Shown here piece after piece: positions 22,101 through 30,745 of a stretch of DNA of 30,745 nt; the first letter of the stretch is position 1; the number at the start of each line of letters is the position of its first letter. Under the pieces are notes generated by a model. The model saw nothing but the letters and a program-made list of their open reading frames with translations, was not told where the DNA came from and did not search any database. Origin of the DNA: Gonium pectorale (Eukaryota > Chlorophyta > Chlorophyceae > Chlamydomonadales > Volvocaceae); contig LSYV01000024.1 of NCBI GenBank assembly GCA_001584585.1, positions 1,144,464 to 1,175,208 on the forward strand, read 5' to 3'. Both the position numbers and the translations under genes were made by a program.

Positions 22101-22754
22101 TTTACGCAAGGCTAACTAAGATATGTATGTATGCCGGCGGCGGCGGGCTGTAGAATGCATGCCGAAAGCAACTGAAAACGTGCTAGGGATTGCGGCGGTG
22201 CGTTTTGTTTGTGTGACTTCGACAGTGCGTGCGTACGTGCGTATGATCCCCTGCCCGATCTCCCCCATCCAACGAACCCGCCCTGCACCCACGTCGTACA
22301 CGCAGTCGACAACACCAAGCCCGTGTTTGCGACCGATGACCTCCAGACCACATTCTACTCCGACCAGGACAATCTGCTGGTGGAATTTCCACTCGTCGCA
22401 ACGGACGATTTCTACAATAGCGCCCCTGTGACCTGCTATCCTGGCAACGCGACGCTTCTTCGGTTCGGAAGCCCCTCCGAAGTGGTGCGTGCGTGAGGAC
22501 ATAAGCTGGTGTAGTTAGATGTGCTCACGAGCGGTTGTAATGATGTTGACGGTTATTAACGATCTTATCTACGATCTTAGCTGATCGATGGGACCTGACA
22601 CTTCTGATACATACCCCACCCAACCGAAGTATTACCCTACCTTCTTGCCCACACTCCACCCCGCTCCGTCCTGCAGATCAGCTGTCGGGCACAGGACGGC
22701 AGCGGCAACTACGAGCTATTCAGCTTCACGGCCCAGCTCCTTCCGACACCGTAG
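1135..22754 (+). CDS. giant secreted mosaic protein: EGF / WSC / PAN / HYR / jacalin / ricin-B modules (5' partial)
   Basis: A 46-exon model chains from the exon at 1135 to the TAG at 22752-22754. All junctions are GT-AG and phase is conserved throughout, giving about 2,170 residues. Exon coordinates are given under the module entries. Domain order is EGF1, WSC-like, two PAN/Apple-like, EGF2-13, HYR1-3, jacalin-like, HYR4-7, EGF14, ricin-B-like, an unknown segment, HYR8. All recognised domains are extracellular types rich in disulphides or sugar-binding folds, so the product is inferred to be secreted or surface-exposed. No signal peptide is visible because the 5' end is missing. No transmembrane helix follows HYR8, which ends at ...LLPTP. 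A role in extracellular matrix or glycan recognition is inference. The least certain exons are 4194-4352 and the 3' end of 5394-5499. An automatic annotation may split this gene into several. Confidence 0.8.
1967..2002 (+). repeat. imperfect (CTG)n microsatellite
   Basis: CTG/GCTG repeats interrupted by CTACTGCGG, within intron 1724-2065, about 65 bases before the acceptor. Confidence 0.85.
2253..2323. repeat. nested inverted repeats (two overlapping hairpins) in an intron
   Basis: Arms 2253-2269 and 2278-2294 are a perfect 17-bp inverted repeat around GCTAGCTTGC with an 8-base loop. A second pair overlaps it: 2266-2285 and 2304-2323 are reverse complements over 20 bp with one mismatch. The segment can therefore fold in two mutually exclusive ways. 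It lies in the WSC intron 2111-2469. Confidence 0.8.
2948..2992 (+). other. possible 45-bp mini-exon between WSC and PAN modules
   Basis: Between acceptor TTGCAG (ends 2947) and donor GTGCAT (2993) lies a phase 1-1 stretch encoding EELAAKLLKLHHDFK plus a split codon. Including or skipping it leaves the downstream frame intact, so the sequence cannot decide. It could be constitutive, alternatively spliced, or not an exon. Confidence 0.25.
3714..3753 (+). repeat. (CTG)n microsatellite
   Basis: About 13 CTG units with one TTG interruption, in the intron before PAN exon 3876-3929. Confidence 0.9.
4071..4109 (+). repeat. (TG)n microsatellite
   Basis: A TG run of 39 bases with one TA interruption near its start, in intron 3930-4193. 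Minus-strand open frames reading THTHTH here are artefacts. Confidence 0.9.
4560..5499 (+). other. PAN/Apple-like module 2 (exons 4560-4682, 4970-5127, 5394-5499)
   Basis: Exon 4560-4682 encodes a short Cys-containing segment (TTCSFRTGF ... TTVCPIQN ... FQCL). Exon 4970-5127 carries the diagnostic PAN pattern: GRDIRGVLV, then SCRAQCNSLGASCTHYTW, then TNCWVK. Exon 5394-5499 joins in phase 0 and continues with NALLTGPYGSTTSNFF and LETC. The end of the last exon is inferred: a phase 1 donor GTGCAT at 5500 is needed to reach EGF2 in frame, while a GTGCGT at 5450 would give phase 2 and break the frame. The core of the module is convincing; the edges are not. Confidence 0.6.
5838..7920 (+). other. 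EGF-like modules 2-4
   Basis: EGF2 is exon 5838-5987 (PCENNRCG ... CNCAPGHYLN ... KQC). EGF3 is split: 6231-6309 (NCATAESDPCGAGGTC) and 6506-6558 (CTCSKGYYFDADAKTC), with the intron in the Arg codon just before the CxC pair. EGF4 is split: 7213-7344 (NKCVN, PCGDPSVSQRC) and 7870-7920 (TCKPGAFFDPESKKC). Its intron lies inside the Cys codon (T|GC) that opens the CxC pair, and splicing restores YNCTCKPG. All outer boundaries are phase 1. EGF4 has a longer loop than its neighbours. The intron inside EGF4 contains the 112-bp tandem duplication. Confidence 0.75.
7584..7807. repeat. 112-bp tandem duplication (two copies)
   Basis: Unit 1 is 7584-7695 and unit 2 is 7696-7807, both starting CGGTTGGGAGGACTGCC and ending ACCTCACC. 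I see a single difference, TATATATT against TATACATT. The unit is not a multiple of three and lies in the intron splitting EGF4, so it does not affect the protein. Near identity means the duplication is recent, or could be an assembly artefact. Confidence 0.9.
8427..10068 (+). other. EGF-like modules 5-8
   Basis: EGF5 is exon 8427-8564 (PSPCAGTPSPCGAARTF ... CTCAPGYILDPATKKC). EGF6 is exon 8905-9039 (VCATSPNPCGSVAAF ... CVCKSGYMYDTTRKTC). EGF7 is exon 9256-9384 (VCNRGPNPCGANSTC ... CGCEAGFRYDNINKKC). EGF8 is split into 9569-9655 (DPCANADLACGGAGM ... LYT) and 10018-10068 (NCADGYYFDSVLRIC), again with a T|GC intron inside the first Cys of the CxC pair. Each has six Cys in EGF order, a signature NPCG or PCG turn, and an aromatic-Asp pair before the last Cys. 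Outer phases are all 1, so each exon could be gained or lost without a frameshift. Confidence 0.8.
10308..13260 (+). other. EGF-like modules 9-13
   Basis: EGF9 is exon 10308-10442 (DPCGNSPSPCGPSFNF ... CTCNTGFSFNGSTC). EGF10 is 10765-10920 (ACSSSPCGNSTVSSRC ... CSCKSGWLYD ... GTC). EGF11 is 11322-11459 (NPCAATPSPCGAAGTF ... CSCALGYFFNTETRQC). EGF12 is split into three exons: 11778-11834 (NSCNVDPNPCGVQGTY), 12409-12441 (NSSDATLGYT) and 12859-12909 (ACTRRYWFSPTAKTC). Both internal introns cut Cys codons after the first T. EGF13 is 13135-13260 (SCMPVNPCGTNVPC ... CTCPSSQSYDTVARRC). EGF13 and EGF3 share an STDYKC / PTDYRC segment before the CxC pair and look like close relatives. After EGF13 the protein switches to HYR modules. 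Confidence 0.8.
13504..13550. repeat. intronic palindrome cluster
   Basis: 13513-13532 is a perfect 20-bp palindrome built on GTGCACGTGCAC. It is flanked by a 12-bp inverted repeat (13504-13515 with 13539-13550, ATACGTACCGTG). It lies in the intron before HYR1. Confidence 0.75.
13760..15741 (+). other. HYR (hyalin repeat) modules 1-3
   Basis: HYR1 is 13760-13947 plus 14273-14336 (VPPVLKTPGRIM ... AYCSPPSGSWF | VVCYANDNAGNRVTKSFRVQV). HYR2 is one exon, 14685-15020 (TPPVFLQIPNLVTEA ... VECSPPSGTFF ... VVCTARDSNGNSVSRNF), with an insert of about 30 residues carrying two extra Cys (GDCSMAGG, ATCVP). HYR3 is 15244-15443 plus the start of 15679-15851 (TPPFFGSFPAAL ... VTCFPAPGSLLPIGTT | VSCTATDNVGLTSEASF). 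These match the HYR consensus: DxxPP start, C.P.SG..F.(I)G.T.V.C.A.D..GN, F.V.V end. HYR folds are Ig-like and usually act as adhesive spacers. HYR1 and HYR3 are cut by a phase 0 intron at the same place, just before V.C.A.D. Confidence 0.8.
15742..16787 (+). other. jacalin-like lectin module
   Basis: This module is encoded by the end of exon 15679-15851 and by exon 16383-16787, joined in phase 2 (AC|C). The join gives ITQIQVYRQRYIMGIGLYL, which matches the jacalin strand 'I..I.VR.G..IDGIQ..Y'. It is followed by LIAGEIMSVGQVGF (like 'L..GE.I..V.G..G'), MIGVVASNGRSYSSG (like 'L.F.TN.GR.Y..G') and LFALRGAFDK ... LHQLEFIW (like 'I.GF.GRSG..LD.IGV.W'). Jacalin folds are beta-prism mannose or galactose lectins. 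The assignment rests on this motif order and was not tested by profile search. It sits between HYR3 and HYR4 and runs directly into HYR4 through a split Trp codon (TG|G). Confidence 0.6.
17308..19758 (+). other. HYR modules 4-7
   Basis: HYR4 is exon 17308-17528 (PGTIIAPGDMAVEA ... YACTPASGSIFPIGNTTVQC ... ATFVVTV), a shortened repeat whose V.C.A.D..GN part is reduced. HYR5 is 17828-18009 (TPPVFDPTTLPNVTA ... VACLPPSNSFFTIGTTP) plus the start of 18378-18614 (VFCSATDGVGNSASQTFYVTV). HYR6 runs through the rest of 18378-18614 (FTCTPPSGSYFSP) into 18917-19140 (NNVSCKFDGSVTEYTF). HYR7 is the rest of 18917-19140 (APVFTPPPSDVTVSA ... VDCDPPLDD) plus 19668-19758 (HGETTVTCVAVDGVGM). HYR6 has lost the A.D..GN signature. 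The 18378-18614 and 18917-19140 exons each hold the end of one repeat and the start of the next. Confidence 0.75.
18281..18313 (+). repeat. imperfect (CTG)n microsatellite
   Basis: CTG/TTG repeats at the 3' side of intron 18010-18377. They end near a cryptic CCCCAG acceptor at 18315-18320, which does not keep the HYR5 frame. Confidence 0.8.
19759..19894 (+). other. EGF-like module 14, fused to HYR7 in one exon
   Basis: The second half of exon 19668-19894 encodes NPCDSNPSPCGPAEV, then SC, then YDFTCTCQAGYIQGP and a final Cys (GACT). This is the same EGF type as modules 2-13. Unlike those, it is not on its own phase 1 exon: its 5' side is continuous with HYR7, as if an intron had been lost or the junction formed by another route. 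Its 3' boundary is phase 1 as usual. Confidence 0.75.
20002..21148 (+). other. ricin-B-type beta-trefoil lectin module
   Basis: Exons are 20002-20085, 20288-20516 and 20991-21148. They encode IILTNTASEGLRRKCLEA, then QQVCTNGTTQWLDF (the QxW-type strand), an A/C-containing strand (YSICTPAALCF), and finally YTLIPMQQPTKCLAVRGG with NGADLVLADC and a Q-F strand (PPEQIFGLP). The KCLxA / KCLAV...G..V.L..C repeats are typical of a ricin-type beta-trefoil, a sugar-binding fold used in many lectins and glycosidases. At least two trefoil lobes are visible. This is the binding fold only; nothing here suggests a catalytic or toxic subunit. Confidence 0.65.
21405..22083 (+). other. unrecognised C-terminal segment with RRALSGRSLLQ motif
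   Basis: Exons are 21405-21484 (SRMLLPYTVTLSTNAIVIG) and 21726-22083, joined in phase 0. The second exon encodes a helix-strand-like stretch (FYTAFEQAINRVLGAN, then IILGAVVNDTYTLQF). A low-complexity Ala/Ser/Arg linker with SRRALSGRSLLQ follows, then a Val/Lys strand and a short Tyr/Asn-containing tail that splits a codon into HYR8. I do not recognise a family. The alternation of one helix and two strands is compatible with a small alpha/beta domain. The basic RR...R...LL linker might be a processing site, which is speculation. Confidence 0.55.
22306..22754 (+). other. HYR module 8 and stop codon
   Basis: Exons are 22306-22484 (NTKPVFATDDLQ ... PLVATDDFYNSAPVTCYPG ... LLRFG) and 22677-22754 (ISCRAQDGSGNYELFSF, then QLLPTP and TAG at 22752-22754). 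The phase 0 intron lies just before ISCRAQD, the same place as in HYR1, 3 and 5. The protein ends right after the HYR domain, with no hydrophobic tail or GPI-like signal, so it is probably soluble or matrix-bound. Confidence 0.75.
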
Positions 22755-23569
22755 TAGGCAGGTAGCTGGAAACGGAGCAATAAACGAATTGAAGCACACG
22801 CTAGCTGTGGATGGCTTGGTGCAGTCCCCGTATGCGTCTACGTCCATCCCGGCTGCCTGCCTCGACCACTGCAGGAGGATCGCAGCATGGTGTCACGTAC
22901 GGGATCGGATGAGTTCTTAAGAGCATGTTTAAAGATGGGTCAGGATGCATCCGTCATCGTCTTCCTTGCCTGCGCGGGCTGTGCATTGTCCTCCTGTTGT
23001 TGATATTCTGATGGCCCATACATATATACCGTACGTCACCAATCAAATCATCAGTTTTCCATGCGTGATGACGCAGTATGTAGTGGACGGAGCACATTTC
23101 TGTGTGCGTGCCTGCCCTGCCCGGCACTCATCATGATGAACACCTTGTTGAGTTGCGACGGGAAGTCCTACGTCAGACTACTACTGCTGGCAGTGCCGGC
23201 AGGCAGGAGGGGCTATCGGTTTCCCTTAATCAACAATCAACACGAACAAAATCGTGTTGATTGTGAGCGAGCTTCAAACCTTCAACCTTGCCATTCGCCG
23301 TGTGCGTGAATCGTATCGTTATTAGTTATGCGTGGGCGTGTGAGTGAGGCGGGAGCGCGTGTGCCTGGAGGAAATAGTGGGCCGCGGGGATGATGTGGGT
23401 TTGTCCCGAAACCTCCAGCTAGGACGGTACGGCATGAGGTGAGGCCCTCGGGGTCTGCTCCGAAGACTGTCGTGCAGGGTTACGCACTGTTGCTCCGAAG
23501 CCCGCCATGACGTGTGCTGGCGTGGTTGCAATATACTGTTGCGTATCTGTACTGCGGGCTCGCTAACTG
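22755..23569 (+). other. 3' flank of the mosaic gene
   Basis: No coding sequence is seen. It probably contains most of the 3' untranslated region. The first TGTAA motif (the usual poly(A) signal of volvocine algae) that I find after the stop codon is at 23757-23761, which would give a 3' UTR of about 1 kb. A stem-loop lies at 23233-23264. Confidence 0.4.
23233..23264 (+). other. 13-bp stem / 6-base loop inverted repeat
   Basis: Arms 23233-23245 and 23252-23264 (ACAATCAACACGA with TCGTGTTGATTGT) are perfectly complementary around the loop ACAAAA. It is AT-rich relative to its surroundings and lies about 480 bases after the stop codon, so it could form in the 3' UTR transcript. Confidence 0.75.
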
Positions 23570-24100
23570 TGTTGAGTGAGGTGGGATGAGCATTGGAGGA
23601 GTATATAAGGGCTGGTGGAGAAGTGCTCGGGGCCCTGACCTCAGACTTGCCAAGACGCTTGACTACGCGTACTACCGAGCAACTCCCTGACTGTCAAGGT
23701 GCCTGGCTGAGGGCCCGAAAGACCCGTTCTCTGTTCTCTGGACTCGCTCCCCTATGTGTAACGTGTGACCGTCGCCTGAAGACCGAGCCCAAGTGCCGCT
23801 TCCCGACGCCGTCGCCTGCCTCCTCGGCACGTGCTGTGCCACCTTTTAGAGGGCTTGGATCAAGGGCGTGAGCGCCGCTCTAGGCACTCACGGGCAACGG
23901 TTGGCTCGGCCGACCCCGCCAACAACAACGCTATCCGTCTCCGCATCTCTATACCTTACGGTGGTTTTAAGTGCTAGGACTACTCCGTGCAGCCAGCCGA
24001 CTGGGCGGCGCACTCTTTTGGGCCCAATTCGGCGGCCATTCAGCTGAACCGCAGGGCGGGCCGTCTCCACACGACCGTCCTGTCAGGTAAAGGAGCCGGT
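23570..24100 (+). promoter_or_regulatory. TATA-containing promoter-like stretch (possible solo LTR)
   Basis: TATATAAGG at 23602-23610 is a good TATA box. A TGTAA lies at 23757-23761. The interval from TGTTG (about 23571) to CAACA (about 23922-23928) has LTR-like inverted ends and a U3-TATA-R-like order. No matching target-site duplication was found, so an LTR is not shown. It could instead be the promoter of the RED gene downstream, or the TGTAA could end the mosaic gene transcript. No open frame here has a recognisable product. Confidence 0.25.
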
Positions 24101-24845
24101 GCCACGATCCTACTCTTTCAGTCAGCTGCGCAAAAACAAATTCTCCGGTGGTCGCGCGCGCGCTGACGCGGGTGCTTGCCACACGCCCGCCTGCACGCAA
24201 GGCGCAGATGGACTCGCTTGGGCATTGCCAACCTCATCTCCTTGGACCCGCTGGCCCCCGAGCGATCGCATCCTATATATCCTGCACACATCCCCGCTCG
24301 TTCCTGCATGCAGCCGCCGCTGGCCCCCGGCGCCGGCCAATGTGGAGCCTGCAGATATGGGCCGGTCTCGCTTCCACGCTGCTGCCACGCATGCACAGCC
24401 GCCACCGCCACGCACCGTTGCAGCGTGTCGCAACCGCAGCCGCCACTCACACGCATGTATGCAGCCACGTCATCGTGTAAGCTGGGAACAGCTTAACTAA
24501 CCCAGGATCGATCGCCTAAGGTATACTCACCAAGAAAGCAGCCTTGCATTGCGGAAGCATATATAGACGAAGTAGAGCTCGAGCGAGAAGAGACACGTAT
24601 AGCAGAACCAAAGCGAGAGATATCCAACTCATCATAGGTGGTGGTGTCTTACTTAAGACACCGGGTTGTGATTGAGGAAGGCTCCTTGTAGGCGTCACAG
24701 TGTGACCGAATGACAGGCAGGATAAGGTTCCTGCGTGCTGTGCTATGCGCATCAGGCTTGCTATCTTAATCAAAAAATTAAAAAGTGGGACATCCTCCGC
24801 TTCACCACCGCCCTCAGCCACCGGGCGGGGGTGAGCGACGCCAGG
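24101..24845. other. stretch with no recognisable gene
   Basis: Open frames on both strands between 24099 and 24500 are low in recognisable structure and do not match the expected N-terminus of RED. From 24516 onward the sequence is more AT-rich with a KNK-like A/T patch at 24770-24785. I see no gene or RNA here. Confidence 0.4.
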
Positions 24846-25403
24846 CTAGGTTAGGTTAGGTTACACGTCCGTCAAAGCCGGGGGGGCCATGGACGAATTG
24901 CGAATATTGGGGTGGGGGAGCGGGTTATGGTCCTCATCTGTACCCCGCTTCAGCGCCTGACGCCGAAGAATAGCGTGCCTGCTGGTATGTATCCCAGACA
25001 GCCTGTAGGTAGGCTCCTACCGCAGCTGGCGGGGCCTCCTTCATAATAGTAATCATGTTACGATGCCTAAAGCCCAAAGCAGTCTCGAATTGGTCGCGGA
25101 GATGCTCATAGCATGGGCATTCGCAGAACACATGTAGTTCATCCTCTACGGCGGCCGCGGCGTCACCACAGGCCTTGCTCAGCCCGGGCTCGCCCATTGG
25201 GTCGGTTCACCTCCGTCTCCCAACGTCCTAGCCTGAACCGCATCAACGTTTGGTGCAAGCTAGGTGCCATCACAGTCGCCGTGTGCAAAAGGTCCCCCAT
25301 CCAGCTGGCATATATACCGGCACATCTTAACTCCAGGCACTGGCCGCCGATGCGTGCCGGTGTCGATCGATATCTTCGCAGTGCTGGGTAGCCTTGGGCG
25401 CAA
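24846..25403 (-). mobile_element. LINE (non-LTR retrotransposon) remnant: reverse transcriptase C-terminal tail and 3' end
   Basis: On the minus strand, about 25400-25165 reads as one open frame with YASWMGDLLHTATVMAPSLH and TLMRFRLGRWETEVNRPNGR, typical of the region after the reverse transcriptase domain. After a frameshift near 25165 the frame 25197-24934 gives a CCHC-like zinc-knuckle tail: ACGDAAAAVEDELHVFCECP, then CYEHLRDQF. This is the usual C-terminus of LINE polyproteins ('C..C...ED..H.L..C..Y..LR'). About 70 bases after the stop, the minus strand carries (TAACC)3 (24847-24863), which looks like a simple-repeat 3' tail. The catalytic domains are absent, so the copy is 5' truncated and frameshifted. 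It lies immediately upstream of the first visible RED exon. Confidence 0.7.
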
Positions 25404-25713
25404 GGTTGTGATTTCTACATGCATGCGGGCCCCATGAGGAGCGAGTCGAGGAGTAGGCGTGTTGTTGCGGGGCTATCATGTGCGGACATACGGGCGGTGG
25501 TATGCCTGACCGCCCGACAAAGGAGTCGACACGACCGCTGTCCGGGACTGGCAAAAAGGCTGACGCATACGTTGATGGATTGGTCTTTAGCAAGATTACG
25601 TTTGGACGAGCCAGGAGCCCCACAAAGCCTCGACACCTCGCGCGTGCACCCTAGAATGTGGCGCTCGCCTGCAACCGCCCAACCTCCTCCAACGGACTCT
25701 CCCCGTCCGGCAG

Positions 25714-29829
<4,116 letters not shown>

Positions 29830-30505
29830 GTGGGGCGCGCGGGGCGGACTCACCAGGGTGGAGCGGCAGTCTGTGATGCTTGAATGGCGGCCCGGGTATT
29901 GGTACACTGTTCGGTTGCGGCCGTCCCCGCTGCCAGTCGCCCACAAGTCCACACTGCTGCGAGAGGGCGAGGGGCGGGAGGGGCTGCCGGCACGGGACAA
30001 AACACACTTGAGGCTGCCAGGGTGTCACGCGTACGGCAAGAGGCCGCACTGGGTCTGCTCGTTTGCTCGTGGCGCTGTGTTCTTTGGCCGGCCCCTTGCC
30101 CTGCCGCATGGTCGCGTTGCGCAGCCACCCACCCACCCAGACAGACTTCGTTACAGTACCCCCGACGCTGGGGGACCCGGCCTGCCACCGGGAAATTACT
30201 GCGAAAGTACGGGCAGCAAGGCAGCACCAGCAGACTAACCAAGCAATGAAACAGTGGCCGAGTGCTTAACCCAAATAGGGGGCCCGCGGCTGGGCTGGGA
30301 ATAAACCCACACACGGGCCGTGCACAACAGAGGTCCGCCACCCAGCAAGTCCAACCATGTCTGTGGAGACACTAACCCGCGCCATCCCGGAGCCAGTCCC
30401 GACCACGAGCGGCAAATAGCACATACCGGTCGACAGGTCCACACCCAGGTATCAAGCGAGGTGGCAAACAAGAAAACCAAGGTAAAAACGAGGGAGACCA
30501 ATGCG
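29830..30505. other. unassigned stretch after the last RED exon seen
   Basis: The conserved RED C-terminal region (WDF-containing in animals and plants) was not found here. Either it lies beyond the window or the exon edges hide it. No TGTAA poly(A) signal was noticed. Open frames on the minus strand in this interval are Cys/Pro-rich without a recognisable domain. Confidence 0.35.
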
Positions 30506-30745
30506 TCACTCCGCGCAGTGCAGGCGTCCAGCCACGACCCGCAGGAAGGGGTGCCCAGCAGACACACCATCCCAGCCCTTCCGCGGCTAACCGAGGTCAG
30601 CGAAGTCTCGCAACAGGGACCAAAACTTCACCACAACGCCTGCCTGCATCGCAGCAAGAACAGCGGCAGCCGAGCCCGGGCCGGAAGGGGTGAACGGCCG
30701 ACGCGCACGCACAGAGCGCCGCGCCCACTCCAGGCTGTTGAGCAC
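30506..30745 (-). mobile_element. decayed transposon-derived peptide fragment, copy B
   Basis: From the window edge the minus strand reads LNSLEWARRSVRARRPFTPS, GSAAAVLAAMQAG, VVVKFWSLLRDFADLG, then a TAG stop at 30587-30589, then PRKGWDGVSAGHPFLRVV up to a TGA at 30506-30508. The in-frame stop shows decay. The middle part matches copy A at 530-718 position by position (W..L..FA.LG.PR.GW.GV...HP.L.VV). The repeat continues beyond the window. Confidence 0.5.

Noticed and set aside
24099..24500. Overlapping open frames considered as the RED first exon
   Set aside because: None shows the basic N-terminus expected before the RED domain and none ends at a phase 2 donor giving a split Arg codon with confidence.

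Overview
This is nuclear DNA of a eukaryote, most likely a volvocine green alga (Chlamydomonas/Volvox lineage). Coding exons are GC-rich and small, and nearly every one is bounded by GT...AG introns, many with GTGAGT or GTGCGT donors and GCAG acceptors. The introns are full of TGCA/GTAC/GCTA tetranucleotide runs, (CTG)n and (AC)n tracts. The assignment to a lineage is inference from composition, intron style and protein families; no species-specific marker was seen. There are no operons, ribosome binding sites or bacterial features.

Region 1 (about 1-22754, + strand) is one very large gene for a secreted or cell-surface mosaic protein. I could chain 46 exons from 1135 to the stop codon at 22752-22754, with reading phase conserved across every junction, giving about 2,170 residues. 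The 5' end lies upstream of the window, or in a possible exon at 1-122. Module order is: EGF-like 1, a WSC-like domain, two PAN/Apple-like modules, EGF-like 2-13, HYR (hyalin repeat) 1-3, a jacalin-like lectin module, HYR 4-7, EGF-like 14, a ricin-B-type beta-trefoil lectin module, an unrecognised segment with an RRALSGRSLLQ motif, then HYR 8 and the stop. EGF modules sit on phase 1-1 exons and most HYR modules are cut by a phase 0 intron at the same place. This is a classic exon-shuffling layout. Three carbohydrate-binding fold types (WSC, jacalin, ricin-B) plus EGF and HYR spacers suggest an extracellular-matrix or sugar-recognition protein.

Region 2 (22755-25713) holds the 3' flank of that gene, a short strong stem-loop, a TATA-containing stretch that could be a promoter or LTR-like remnant, and a decayed minus-strand LINE (reverse transcriptase C-terminal zinc-knuckle tail, then a 3' (TAACC)n tail) at about 24846-25403.

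Region 3 (25714-about 29829, + strand) is the gene for RED/IK, the conserved spliceosomal partner of SMU1. At least seven exons are visible. The N-terminal exon(s) and the C-terminal end are not identified. An intron carries a pure (AC)56 microsatellite of 113 bp.

The two ends of the window (530-718 and 30506-30745) carry two related, decayed minus-strand peptide-coding fragments. They appear to be copies of one dispersed, probably transposon-derived, family.
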